Part shown: in pieces, positions 6,459-14,452 of the stretch
Numbering within the stretch: the stretch's first letter is position 1
Layout: each line of letters starts with the position of its first letter
Source: a virus
Direction: 5' to 3' (one strand)
IMG/VR virus record: IMGVR_UViG_3300009504_000045
Span: 1-20,813 of that record
Length of the DNA stretch: 20,813 nucleotides
The notes under the pieces: generated by a model
Seen by the model: the letters and a program-made list of their open reading frames with translations, nothing else
Databases searched by the model: none
What the model was told of the DNA's origin: nothing
Translations under genes and position numbers: made by a program

Positions 6459-7456
6459 GGCTTGTTCACCAACTTTGCGTCGAACCACATTTTAGCTGGC
6501 CATTTCGGGTGGTCGGGCAGGTATTTTCCCCAAGCTACTATCTCGCCGCCGAGAGCTTCTATTATGTGTCGCATCGAGGCCACAAAACGATGACCACCTG
6601 GTACGTCAGCCAAATAAGGTGCCAAGTCGACCGCAGGGAGTGGTTGCCCATCCCGGTACATCACTGGGTCTCCCTCAATGACGATAAGTCTGGTCTCCTG
6701 CACGGTGGGCTGGTCAACAGTGGTCCAACATTCGACTATAGGATATGACCACGGGATGTAGCAGTAGCCTGGCAGGTGCCGCCCATCCGGCAGGTTTACG
6801 CCCGGACCCCAACCTTGCCCCCAGCTATTCGGCACCACCCACAAGCTGCGGAGATATGCTAGACTGGGCATCATGTGGTATCCCACAAGGTTGCCGGATG
6901 GATACGGTATCACACCATCCGAATCTGGCCGGAAGTTTGTGTGTATGGGCACCCCCAGCAGTATGCCGGACCTGGAGTACACAGCCGATTTTGCCTCGGG
7001 GATGAATCTCGGGTCGACCGCCGTGTAGGAGCCTATACGATGTGGTAACGCTGCCCGCAACACCTCCTCAAATGGGTTCGGCTCAGTCTCTGAGCCCCGC
7101 TCATCGTTGCCCGGCCAGTATATCTCTGGGGGAGCCCCATACCGCCGCAGAGTGTTTAGGTGCTCCCGGGGCACCACACCTTTACCCTGCCAGAAATACG
7201 CACTGGGCCTGTAGTGATACGCAAAGTTTCGGCTTAGCCGCACCGGGTATCCTAGCTCGTCTTGCTCTTGGAGCTCTCGGACCATCATCGAACTGAACGC
7301 AACACACGAAGCCACGGCTCCTTGGTCCTCAACAGGTGGCAGGTATTCCGGCAGGTATTCGTCTGGTAGCTCATCGGTGCTGTACATCTCGCCGTAATGG
7401 GCGTATTGATAATCTCGCTGGTCCACTGGTGACGGTATCATGCCCATCTCAGGCAC
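6443..7456 (-). CDS. Papain-like C1A cysteine peptidase with C-terminal copper-amine-oxidase-N-like stalk domain
   Basis: The 337-residue protein starts at GTG 7456 with AAGGAGG seven bases upstream. The papain triad is visible: Gln45 and Cys51 (PVEDQGAVASCVAF), His194 (NLVGYHMMPSL) and Asn210 (VVPNSWGQGWG). The first Cys of the usual papain SCGSC motif is absent (AVASC), as in many bacterial members. Residues about 256-312 (LIVIEGDPVMYRDGQPLPAV, then HRFVASMRHIIEALGGEIVA) follow the pattern of copper amine oxidase N-terminal (PF07833-like) domains, which are frequent on Firmicutes surface proteins. No signal peptide or propeptide is evident. Placement in front of the amidase, with membrane-protein genes on both sides, suggests a role in host exit (cutting wall peptides or an S-layer protein) or a tail-borne protease. 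The peptidase fold is well supported, its substrate is not. Confidence 0.85.
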   Translation of the reverse strand: MPEMGMIPSPVDQRDYQYAHYGEMYSTDELPDEYLPEYLPPVEDQGAVASCVAFSSMMVRELQEQDELGYPVRLSRNFAYHYRPSAYFWQGKGVVPREHLNTLRRYGAPPEIYWPGNDERGSETEPNPFEEVLRAALPHRIGSYTAVDPRFIPEAKSAVYSRSGILLGVPIHTNFRPDSDGVIPYPSGNLVGYHMMPSLAYLRSLWVVPNSWGQGWGPGVNLPDGRHLPGYCYIPWSYPIVECWTTVDQPTVQETRLIVIEGDPVMYRDGQPLPAVDLAPYLADVPGGHRFVASMRHIIEALGGEIVAWGKYLPDHPKWPAKMWFDAKLVNKPWPRT

Positions 7457-7468
7457 ATTCGCACCTCC

Positions 7469-7750
7469 TTAAGGTATCCAGCCCATGACCTTGCTAATGG
7501 AGAGAAACACGGTTGCCACTATGCCAGCTATCGCACCACTGGTCACCCGACCCCACCACTGTTTCCGGGAGTTTTGTTGTTCGGAAATCTTCCGCTCTAG
7601 TTTTTGGAGAGCTGCGTGATTAGCACTTAACAGAGCCAACGAAATACGGCACAGCTCCGGTGGGTTTATGCCGTTGAGTATACTAATCAGCTCACGGCTT
7701 TCGGGCCCTTTGCTGCTAAGTACCAGTTTTAACAGCTCATCTGTGCTCAT
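7469..7750 (-). CDS. Small coiled-coil/C-terminal membrane protein, holin-accessory (XhlA-like) candidate
   Basis: The 93-residue protein starts at ATG 7750 with AGGAGG six bases upstream. Residues about 35-65 (LALLSANHAALQKLERKISE) look like an amphipathic or coiled-coil helix. One membrane segment follows at about 70-90 (VTSGAIAGIVATVFLSISKV). This helix-then-membrane layout and size resemble XhlA-type proteins that act with holins. The gene is the first of the lysis-like cassette, 12 bases ahead of the peptidase. It could instead be an antiholin or a membrane anchor for tail proteins. I see no specific family motif. Confidence 0.65.
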   Translation of the reverse strand: MSTDELLKLVLSSKGPESRELISILNGINPPELCRISLALLSANHAALQKLERKISEQQNSRKQWWGRVTSGAIAGIVATVFLSISKVMGWIP

Positions 7751-7767
7751 TTAGCCCCTCCTAGATA

Positions 7768-10332
7768 TTATGATGCTACATAGTCCTGCCCGACAAGCCA
7801 GCTCCCGTCATTGACGCGGTTGCCCGCGCCAAAGGAGGTGTTGATGCCGTCGTCCTTTATTGCAAAGTCCGCGCCCGCCGTGTAGCAGTCGTTGTTGGAG
7901 ATTAGAGTGCGCTCCGAAGCATCCCACACATCAATCCCCAGGGAGTTGGTGTCGCCCCGCAATAAGTTGCCCGTGATAAACGCCTTGTCTGCGTTGTACA
8001 CGAGTATCTGACAGTCCAACCCATCGCCGCCGTTGGACCAAAGGACATTGTTCGCTACCAGCGTATTCCACGAATCAGAGAGTAGATATATCCCACAGTT
8101 GCCGCAATTTGCCACATAGTTGTTGGCGATGATGCTGGTGCTTCCCCGGAACCACACGCCTGTCGTTGCATTGGCACGGTCAATGTGCAGACGAGTAAGC
8201 AACACGTCGAAGCTGTCCTGAAGAACACCAACGACACAGCGGGTGTGGCTAAACGTGCCAGTATCATCGCAGTCTAACGCCTTAAACCCATCCACGGTCA
8301 GACGGTTAGAGTTAGCTGTTGCCCATAGTGCGCTGCCGTAGGTTCCCAGCACTGTCACATTGTTTATAACCGCATCGTTGAGGTGGCCCACTATACCGTT
8401 ACACTTCACGCTGGCAGCTAGGGCGGCACGCATATCTATCTCTAAATCCCTGATGGCGCAGTGGCCCTTTCCCCAGATTGCGTGCCAGCCATCGTCCCAC
8501 CCGCTGGTAGCCACCAGACGAGTACCCGCCCCCTGCCCCTGCAACGTCAAGCCGCTGTACAGCTCCAAGCCGGTCGCTATGGAGTACCGCCCTTCCAGCA
8601 GGACGATGCGCCCGGAACGCCGGTCTATGCGTACTACCGAAGTGTTGTCGGGATTTACGGAGAAGTTGGAGCTGACGACGACGCTCCCCGGCCCGCTCTC
8701 CTTGATTGTCCGCACCTGGCCGGAACCCGTGCCGGACGTAATGGTCAACCTGGCCCCGGCGTACCAGTAGGATGCACCTATCAGCGTGGATGGCAGGGAC
8801 ACATAATTCGCCCCGCCACCAGTCGCCGTACCCGTGTATATCGTCACCCACGGCATAGCGTCAGCGGCCTGCTGAATATACGGGGTCGCGTTGGTATGGT
8901 TGGCTGGTATCACGATGTCAGCGCGGTTCGCGTGGAGCGATTGTCCAGACACACCAACAATAAGTGTCACAGGGCTGCGTATAGAACCGCCGCTGCCACC
9001 GATTTTACTTTTCTTGGTGAGCTCCTCGAAGTATTCCACATAGTCGGGCTGACGTTGGGTTGAAAATCCTTCATCTTCTACCCCAGTACCAAACACGCCG
9101 CCCATTGGTTCTTCTTCCTCTGGTTCCTCCAAACTTGACCTCCGGCGAACAGCCTTGACGCTTACATTGAGGTCTGCCCCCCGGTCACTGAACACAACTT
9201 CGTCTATAAGGAAATAGCGGTCCTCGGGGATACCCAGCGAGGGAAGATTGGCCAACAGCCTGGTTCCACCCCGCCAATAGGATTGGTGCGACTCAAAAGT
9301 CAGTACAACGGGTATCCGGCCAAACTTTTTAAGCAGGTTCTGGGCTATTGGCCCCGCAGTCGCATCGTCGACTATGTTAAAGTCCTCGTATACGTTGCCA
9401 TATACCCCAGTACCACCTTCGATGGCTGCTCTAGCTGCTACTTCGTCCTCATCTTCTAACAGGTAAACATATTCACCGCCACCATAGATGAACTGCTTGT
9501 TACGGTACAGCTCCATACGGTGCTCAATGCGCGGGTTGTTGTAGTTGTTGAGTCCCTCCTCAGATATAGGATGTGGGGTATCAACAACCGGGGATTCTTG
9601 TACAAAGTGTAGTGCCTTGAAATCGTCTATCCACCACTTGAATCCACTTAAGCTGGCCATATCGTCTAGAACATCTTTAATAGACACCACACGTCGAGTA
9701 TACTGGTCGACGTGAGCTCCGGTGTCTATGGTGCCCGCGACAATACCTTCTTCGTGGAGAAACTCAGTAATGAGATACGTAACGATGTCTCCGGCATCAA
9801 TAGCTGACCAGTCAGTAATGATGGTCCTTCGGAGGGGGATATGATGGTAGCCGTCAGAGTTGACCTCGATACGTAGCCAACTGGCTTCGCCGTCCAAGAC
9901 ACTTATTCGGGATACCGGAGCATAGCGTATTACACCGCCAAACAGTATGGCGGCGTAGGATACATATACTTCTACTTCATCGCCGGGCGCAGAGTCGAAG
10001 GTTATTACCCCAGTCTGGTAGTCTACTTCATAGTCACCGGGGTCCTCGGGGTCCGTAGAGTCATCGAAAAACACCTCTACGCTATCTGCTAGTATGGGTG
10101 TTCCATCAACTGAGAACTCAGTTTCAATCCCATCTCCTATACCAGCAAGCTCTCTACTAACCAGGTCAATAACCTTGAGGTCCTGCCCGACCTCTGGAAG
10201 CCAATCCTCTACACGGGTCTGAAATGTGATGTCGCACTCGTTACGTTGGTCTGCTCTTTGAGTAACAGAGAGTCCGTGACGTTGCACCGAGAGCGTTCGG
10301 TCCACACTTTCGATTAGAACTTTCCAGGACAT
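7768..10332 (-). CDS. Tail-tip hub protein fused to a right-handed beta-helix tailspike
   Basis: The 854-residue protein starts at ATG 10332, overlapping the tape measure stop by one base (TGATG). Residues 1-400 look like a siphovirus tail-hub or baseplate protein (WKVLIESVDRTLSVQRHGLS, later DVLDDMASLSGFKWWIDD). They contain a probable inserted beta-domain at about 70-130 (VEVFFDDSTD, then VDYQTGVITFDSAPGDEVEV). A Glu/Gly-rich hinge follows (about 400-455: EEPEEEEPMGGVFGTG). From about 455 the pattern turns into a pectate-lyase-like right-handed parallel beta-helix, with the classic entry at about 570-600 (GRIVLLEGRYSI, LTLQGQGAGTRL) and repeated N-rich turns (NNYVANCGNCGIYL, ISNNDCYTAG). 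Such helices typically bind or cleave host polysaccharides. I infer that tail tip and spike are one chain. No catalytic residues can be assigned by eye. Confidence 0.8.
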   Translation of the reverse strand: MSWKVLIESVDRTLSVQRHGLSVTQRADQRNECDITFQTRVEDWLPEVGQDLKVIDLVSRELAGIGDGIETEFSVDGTPILADSVEVFFDDSTDPEDPGDYEVDYQTGVITFDSAPGDEVEVYVSYAAILFGGVIRYAPVSRISVLDGEASWLRIEVNSDGYHHIPLRRTIITDWSAIDAGDIVTYLITEFLHEEGIVAGTIDTGAHVDQYTRRVVSIKDVLDDMASLSGFKWWIDDFKALHFVQESPVVDTPHPISEEGLNNYNNPRIEHRMELYRNKQFIYGGGEYVYLLEDEDEVAARAAIEGGTGVYGNVYEDFNIVDDATAGPIAQNLLKKFGRIPVVLTFESHQSYWRGGTRLLANLPSLGIPEDRYFLIDEVVFSDRGADLNVSVKAVRRRSSLEEPEEEEPMGGVFGTGVEDEGFSTQRQPDYVEYFEELTKKSKIGGSGGSIRSPVTLIVGVSGQSLHANRADIVIPANHTNATPYIQQAADAMPWVTIYTGTATGGGANYVSLPSTLIGASYWYAGARLTITSGTGSGQVRTIKESGPGSVVVSSNFSVNPDNTSVVRIDRRSGRIVLLEGRYSIATGLELYSGLTLQGQGAGTRLVATSGWDDGWHAIWGKGHCAIRDLEIDMRAALAASVKCNGIVGHLNDAVINNVTVLGTYGSALWATANSNRLTVDGFKALDCDDTGTFSHTRCVVGVLQDSFDVLLTRLHIDRANATTGVWFRGSTSIIANNYVANCGNCGIYLLSDSWNTLVANNVLWSNGGDGLDCQILVYNADKAFITGNLLRGDTNSLGIDVWDASERTLISNNDCYTAGADFAIKDDGINTSFGAGNRVNDGSWLVGQDYVAS

Positions 10333-13118
10333 CAGGGACTCACTCCCCGTGAATTAAGGTCACGTACCAGCTCAGATGCAAACACCTTGGACAGTCGACG
10401 TGTTTCCTGCTCTCGGCCCCGTACCAACGGGTTATCGCCGTAAAACGAGAAGTTGAAAATGTTGTTAGCCTGAACACGGTCAACAGCGGAGTCCGCAGGA
10501 GTTATCCGCTCCCCGCCGTGTGCAATCACAAGCTGCGGCTGACCGGGGTAGCCGGGCACCACACCGCCGTACCGAAACTCCGGGATGGAAGGTGGCACAG
10601 CTCCGACCGTTTGTAGAGCTGGTTCGCCACGGGGCTGTAGTATACCCTGTAGCAGCTGCGCGGCCTCGTCTACAAACTCGGTGGCCATGCTTACCGGACC
10701 TCGGGCAACCGCAGATGCCAGGTTGAGCAGCTTGTTCAGTACCAGCCCAAGAGCCGTCTGGACAAACGGCAGGACCTTACCACCAGGAAGATGCGGCACA
10801 ATGCCACCAGTTGCGAAGTGCATCATGTCTCCAGTGCTTATACCGGGAACTGCTGGGCTTGTGGAGCCAACGAACGTCTGAGAAATCCTCGTCAGCAGAT
10901 TAGACACCGGGGAAGGTTCCTTCGCCTCACGATACCCTAAATAGCGTAGTGCTATATTGTATGTCTCGCGCTCTACTTCGTATCTCCGCACAATCGCGCC
11001 ACGTTCGCCTTTAGTTAGTGTGTTATACTCGGGCGCAGCTCTAACCGCTCGGTAGTCCTTCGTGCGCTGGTCAAAGTCCTTAAGCAGCGCACCGATGTAG
11101 GCACGTCTATCTATCTCAGGCAACTCGAACAGTGCGCTGGCGATACGGCTTTTGTTGGAGAACACCCAATCTACTGCTTCTTGGAACATTGGACCCGCTG
11201 TTTCCGGCACTGCCTCGCGGGCTCGGCCATACATGTTAAACTCCCGCAACAAAAGCCGAAACCAACCAGCCAGGTTTGCATCCCACTCAGACCTACTACG
11301 CAGCACAGTGGGTCGGAGATACTTTGGCAAGCTCATCGATTCTTCGATTGAGGCTATGTCTAGCTTGTTTGCCCACGACAGAGCCTTCATGCGGTCAATA
11401 CGTCTAACTACATCAGCAGGGACAACAAGCTCTCCTGCATGTGCGGTGATTGGTACAGCTTGCCCGGGACTGCCCGGCACAATGCCACCTTCCTCAAACG
11501 AAGGAAACTCCTCAGCTAAGTTGGTGGTCACCGGAGCAGCCCGAGTGGTGACGGTAATCTCTGGTGGGTCAGCTGCATCCTCCAAGCCGAACAGCCTCTT
11601 TACCCAGCTGACCGCTGATTTAACGGGCTGTAGGAACCAGTCAACGATTTTCCGGACGTTCTCACCGAATCGCCGGAGTCTGGCCGTGATGCTCTCCCAA
11701 ATCCGGTTCAGGAAGTCGCGCAGCCCCCCGAACACGGTCTCTACAGTGGTCGAGAACCAGGTCCAGATAGCCGCAGCTACAGCCTTGATGGATTCCCAGG
11801 CTTCGGACCAATCCCCTCGGATGACGGCCAGAAAGAAGTTGATAATCCCACTGATTATCTCGATTGCAGCCTCGATTGTGTTGGCTATGAGCCCCCAGAC
11901 CGTGGTGGCCACGGCCAGGATGGCCCCGCCCCAACGCTCCCAGAACGCCTGTAGGGCCGACCATATAACCTCAGCGGTGCGCTTTATGTTTTCCCAGACT
12001 CCGATTAGGAACGCCTGGATACGAGACCATATAGCCAGTATACGCTCCCGAAACTCCTCGTTGTTTTCCCACAAATGCTTGAACACCAAGATTAGGCCAA
12101 CAACAGCCGCCGCAACCAACAGCCACGGTCCGATGACCCCCAAAGATGCGCTTTTCAGCCCGACAAAACCCTGTTTTACCCGGCCTAATCCGTGACCCAT
12201 CGGACCCATTAGTGGCACAATGCCCGCCGTGGCCATGCCAAACTCGCGCATGTTTTCGAGGTATCCGCCCATCGCAAACTTCATTTCGGTCCACTGATGT
12301 TTCATCTTGTCCCACAGAGTAAAGTGGCGGATATTGATGGCCGCGTGTTCTTCGAGCATCTCGGTCCCGCCGTCTATCATCGCAGCGTACTCGCCCAACG
12401 GTCCGGTGGTCTCCTCGATTGCCTTCTTGAACGCTTCGAGGTCGCCGTCAGCCGCCGCCATAGCTTTACGCATGTAGGTTATGGCTTCCCGGCTTGACCC
12501 GGTGTTGCGGTCCAAGGCCAGCATAATGGTGGCCGTTTCCTCAAGGTCCATACCCATTTCACGCATTTGCGGCCCGAACTGCCGGGCCACCATGCTCATG
12601 GGTTGGAGACCCTCGCGGGTCAGCTTTTCGAGGGCATATATTGTGCCTGCGGTCTTTTCATCCAGGTCCTCCAGGGTCATTCCAAACGCCCCGAGGAATC
12701 GGTCAGCCTTCTCAGCCACCGCAGGGATATTTGAGCCCAATGCGTCAGCTATGGTGTCCAGTATCGGGGTTAGCCGACCCAAAGACTCAGCTGAATGGAT
12801 ACCGCGCTCAGCCAGAAACTCGAACGTCTCTACTACCTGCTGCACGGGTCGGTCGACCTGAGCTACTGATGTGACCAGTCTACGCAGCTCATCTGATGCT
12901 ACCCCGGTCATTTGTGATGTGCGGTCCAGAGCTTGGTTCAATGGGATGACTTCGTTGGCCATCTTATTGATGGCCAGGCCAGCTCCAATAACGGCCCCCT
13001 TTAACAGGTTGGCCGGGCTTAATATACCCTGGAGACCACCCTTGGTCTTGTTCAGGGCCTCGGTTGCGGAGCTGCTGTCGCCGCGAATCCGCAGCAGCAG
13101 CTCTCCTAGAACGTCCAC
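10332..13118 (-). CDS. Tape measure protein
   Basis: The 928-residue protein starts at GTG 13118, three bases after the chaperone stop, with AAGGTGG upstream. It is the largest tail gene and follows the chaperone frames, the usual place of the tape measure that sets tail length. The N-terminal 300 residues are helical with phage-tail-measure features (NQALDRTSQMTGVASDELRR). Hydrophobic segments at about 326-348 (WLLVAAAVVGLILVFKHLW) and 394-434 (Trp-rich WERWGGAILAVATTVWGLIA) are typical of proteins that enter the host membrane. Two copies of a GGxVPGxPGQ motif followed by an AHxGE and PAD element occur at about 536-566 and 848-876, with a related GGIVPHLPGG at about 770. A charged helical block lies between. 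With about 0.15 nm per residue the tail would be near 140 nm, an estimate from the general rule. Confidence 0.9.
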   Translation of the reverse strand: MDVLGELLLRIRGDSSSATEALNKTKGGLQGILSPANLLKGAVIGAGLAINKMANEVIPLNQALDRTSQMTGVASDELRRLVTSVAQVDRPVQQVVETFEFLAERGIHSAESLGRLTPILDTIADALGSNIPAVAEKADRFLGAFGMTLEDLDEKTAGTIYALEKLTREGLQPMSMVARQFGPQMREMGMDLEETATIMLALDRNTGSSREAITYMRKAMAAADGDLEAFKKAIEETTGPLGEYAAMIDGGTEMLEEHAAINIRHFTLWDKMKHQWTEMKFAMGGYLENMREFGMATAGIVPLMGPMGHGLGRVKQGFVGLKSASLGVIGPWLLVAAAVVGLILVFKHLWENNEEFRERILAIWSRIQAFLIGVWENIKRTAEVIWSALQAFWERWGGAILAVATTVWGLIANTIEAAIEIISGIINFFLAVIRGDWSEAWESIKAVAAAIWTWFSTTVETVFGGLRDFLNRIWESITARLRRFGENVRKIVDWFLQPVKSAVSWVKRLFGLEDAADPPEITVTTRAAPVTTNLAEEFPSFEEGGIVPGSPGQAVPITAHAGELVVPADVVRRIDRMKALSWANKLDIASIEESMSLPKYLRPTVLRSRSEWDANLAGWFRLLLREFNMYGRAREAVPETAGPMFQEAVDWVFSNKSRIASALFELPEIDRRAYIGALLKDFDQRTKDYRAVRAAPEYNTLTKGERGAIVRRYEVERETYNIALRYLGYREAKEPSPVSNLLTRISQTFVGSTSPAVPGISTGDMMHFATGGIVPHLPGGKVLPFVQTALGLVLNKLLNLASAVARGPVSMATEFVDEAAQLLQGILQPRGEPALQTVGAVPPSIPEFRYGGVVPGYPGQPQLVIAHGGERITPADSAVDRVQANNIFNFSFYGDNPLVRGREQETRRLSKVFASELVRDLNSRGVSP

Positions 13119-13120
13119 TA

Positions 13121-13318
13121 TTACACCACCTTTCGCTCCAGTGCGAACGGTAGTAGCCCTTCCGGCACCTTGCCGTCAACTACGTCCTCTAGCTGGATAT
13201 GCTGACCCGGACCCCGGTTTTTGTTCGGAGCCGGACTGCCGTCCTCATCGGCCCCGTATTCCCGGAGCTTACGGTTGATAATCGCGGAGGCTAAGACCGT
13301 AATCTGCTCCCAGGTCAT
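13121..13318 (-). CDS. Second frame of the tail assembly chaperone (T-like part), probably made by -1 frameshift
   Basis: The coordinates give the segment from the first in-frame ATG (13318) to TAA 13121, 65 residues (MTWEQITVLASAIINRKLRE). The same frame is open without a stop back to 13522. The part before the ATG (EHLAELYDLVLSEYGGYTLD) reads smoothly into the rest as one helical domain typical of phage tail chaperone T parts. The ATG has only a poorly spaced GAGGAG (three bases). This frame is -1 relative to the preceding gene, the same relationship as lambda G and T. I therefore infer that it is translated mainly as the C-terminal part of a G-T fusion of about 244 residues, bound to the tape measure during tail assembly. 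Confidence 0.75.
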   Translation of the reverse strand: MTWEQITVLASAIINRKLREYGADEDGSPAPNKNRGPGQHIQLEDVVDGKVPEGLLPFALERKVV

Positions 13319-13383
13319 CGACTCCTCGATTGTGTCTAACGTATACCCCCCGTATTCGGACAGTACCAGGTCATATAGCTCCG

Positions 13384-13854
13384 CTAGGTGCTCCCCCTCA
13401 TCGAGGACATCCCTGCGGGACTGCCCAGACGTAGTGTTTGGGTCAGCCCCGCTAACATAGGGAAGTTTATTTTGATGGCCTCCGCCAGAACTAGCTGCAA
13501 TTCCCCGGCGGTTACATTGTCCTCAATCCATTCGTCACCCTTCGCGGCCACCTCGGGTAGAGCCAGTTTGCCCAACTCAACCAACTCATCATCGAAGAAG
13601 GTCTCAACCAGGCTCAGCATCTGCCCTACCTGCTCGGCAACCGGAAGCTCACTGAACGCGGTGCCGCCCGGCGCGGGGTCATCCATCGCAGCCCCCATGA
13701 ACAGCACCGCTTGTCGGACCACCCCGACCAATCGATTCTTGAACGCACGGCATTTTTTGATTGACAGCGGTCGCAGCCAGAATGTCTCGCCGCCGAATTG
13801 AACCTCGACAGGGACCGCTGTGAGCTTGTCCATCGTGCTACGTTGCTGCGTCAC
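13384..13854 (-). CDS. Tail assembly chaperone (G-like part)
   Basis: The 156-residue protein starts at GTG 13854 with AGGGGGAG six bases upstream; ATG 13833 is a later alternative. It begins with a beta-rich section (VPVEVQFGGETFWLRPLSIK), as in many phage tail chaperones that describe the tube-like N-terminal fold, then turns helical. It lies between the tail tube and the tape measure, the diagnostic position. The stop at 13384 comes two codons after a run of five G (13393-13397) at which the -1 frame could be entered. The product probably chaperones the tape measure and is absent from the finished virion. Confidence 0.75.
   Translation of the reverse strand: MTQQRSTMDKLTAVPVEVQFGGETFWLRPLSIKKCRAFKNRLVGVVRQAVLFMGAAMDDPAPGGTAFSELPVAEQVGQMLSLVETFFDDELVELGKLALPEVAAKGDEWIEDNVTAGELQLVLAEAIKINFPMLAGLTQTLRLGSPAGMSSMRGST
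13386..13522 (-). other. Overlap window for a programmed -1 ribosomal frameshift
   Basis: Here both the upstream chaperone frame and the -1 frame are open. I find no canonical X XXY YYZ heptamer with both tRNAs re-pairing. The best candidate is G GGG AGC (GGG at 13393-13395 preceded by G): the GGG tRNA can slip onto GGG, but the AGC tRNA pairs poorly with GAG. The surrounding AGGGGGAG also looks like an internal Shine-Dalgarno sequence, which could favour slipping. The existence of a frameshift is likely; the exact site is uncertain. Confidence 0.6.
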
Positions 13855-13876
13855 TCAAATCTCCCCCTAAGTGCTG

Positions 13877-14446
13877 TTAGAGACCCTCGGAAGTCTGGAC
13901 CGTGATTTTACCGATGCGCTCCCCGAGGCTCTTGCTCATGTCGGCCAAGGCCCGGAACGCGACCCGGTAGACGGTCTTGCCGGACCTAGTATATCTCTGC
14001 TCGATATCCGGCGTTGCGACCACACGATACAGGTCGATGGTGATGGTCAATGCGCCTGTCTTGCACTCTCGCGGAATGATGTACTGGAGCGATGACTCCT
14101 CAAGTCCGCAAGCTCCGCCAAACGCCCAGGCATCATAGCCGGGGACTCCTGTAGTTGCTGCTACAGTTGTCACACCGCCGAATCCGTAAGCCTCGCTGAT
14201 GATGTTTGCATCAAGCTCCAAGCTCTGTAGCTCGAAGGTTACCTCCTCGGACGTGATGTACGCAAAGAGCGGGCCAACTACCTCCGCCGCCTCGACGTAC
14301 TCGACAGAGCGGTTCATACGCAAAACTCCGCCGTCCTCGGTGGCCGCAAATGTGACTGTCACGGTGCTGCCGTTCTCGACCCGGCTCAACACCAGTGTAC
14401 CGGGTCCTACGTGTATATTTTTGACTGTTGCCGTTGTGATGGACAC
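13877..14446 (-). CDS. Major tail tube protein
   Basis: The 189-residue protein starts at GTG 14446 with GGGAGG about ten bases upstream. It is rich in Val, Thr and Gly with a clear beta-strand pattern (GSTVTVTFAATEDGGVLRMN, then KTVYRVAFRALADMSKSLGE). The theme of a test-like beta-sandwich ending in a short helix and strand (RIGKITVQTSE) matches siphovirus tail tube subunits that stack into the hollow tail. Position directly before the chaperones and after a terminator-like gene fits the standard order. The gap to the chaperone gene is 22 bases. Assigned by size, composition and synteny rather than a specific motif. Confidence 0.75.
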   Translation of the reverse strand: MSITTATVKNIHVGPGTLVLSRVENGSTVTVTFAATEDGGVLRMNRSVEYVEAAEVVGPLFAYITSEEVTFELQSLELDANIISEAYGFGGVTTVAATTGVPGYDAWAFGGACGLEESSLQYIIPRECKTGALTITIDLYRVVATPDIEQRYTRSGKTVYRVAFRALADMSKSLGERIGKITVQTSEGL

Positions 14447-14452
14447 CTCTAT

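Noticed and set aside
11152-12195. Plus-strand 347-codon frame opposite the tape measure
   Set aside because: Low-complexity Ser/Arg-rich text with no recognisable domain; the opposite strand codes for a clear tape measure protein in an unbroken operon.
13121-13318. Independent small gene starting at ATG 13318
   Set aside because: The ribosome site is only three bases away and the domain clearly continues upstream of the ATG in the same frame, so a frameshift product is more likely.
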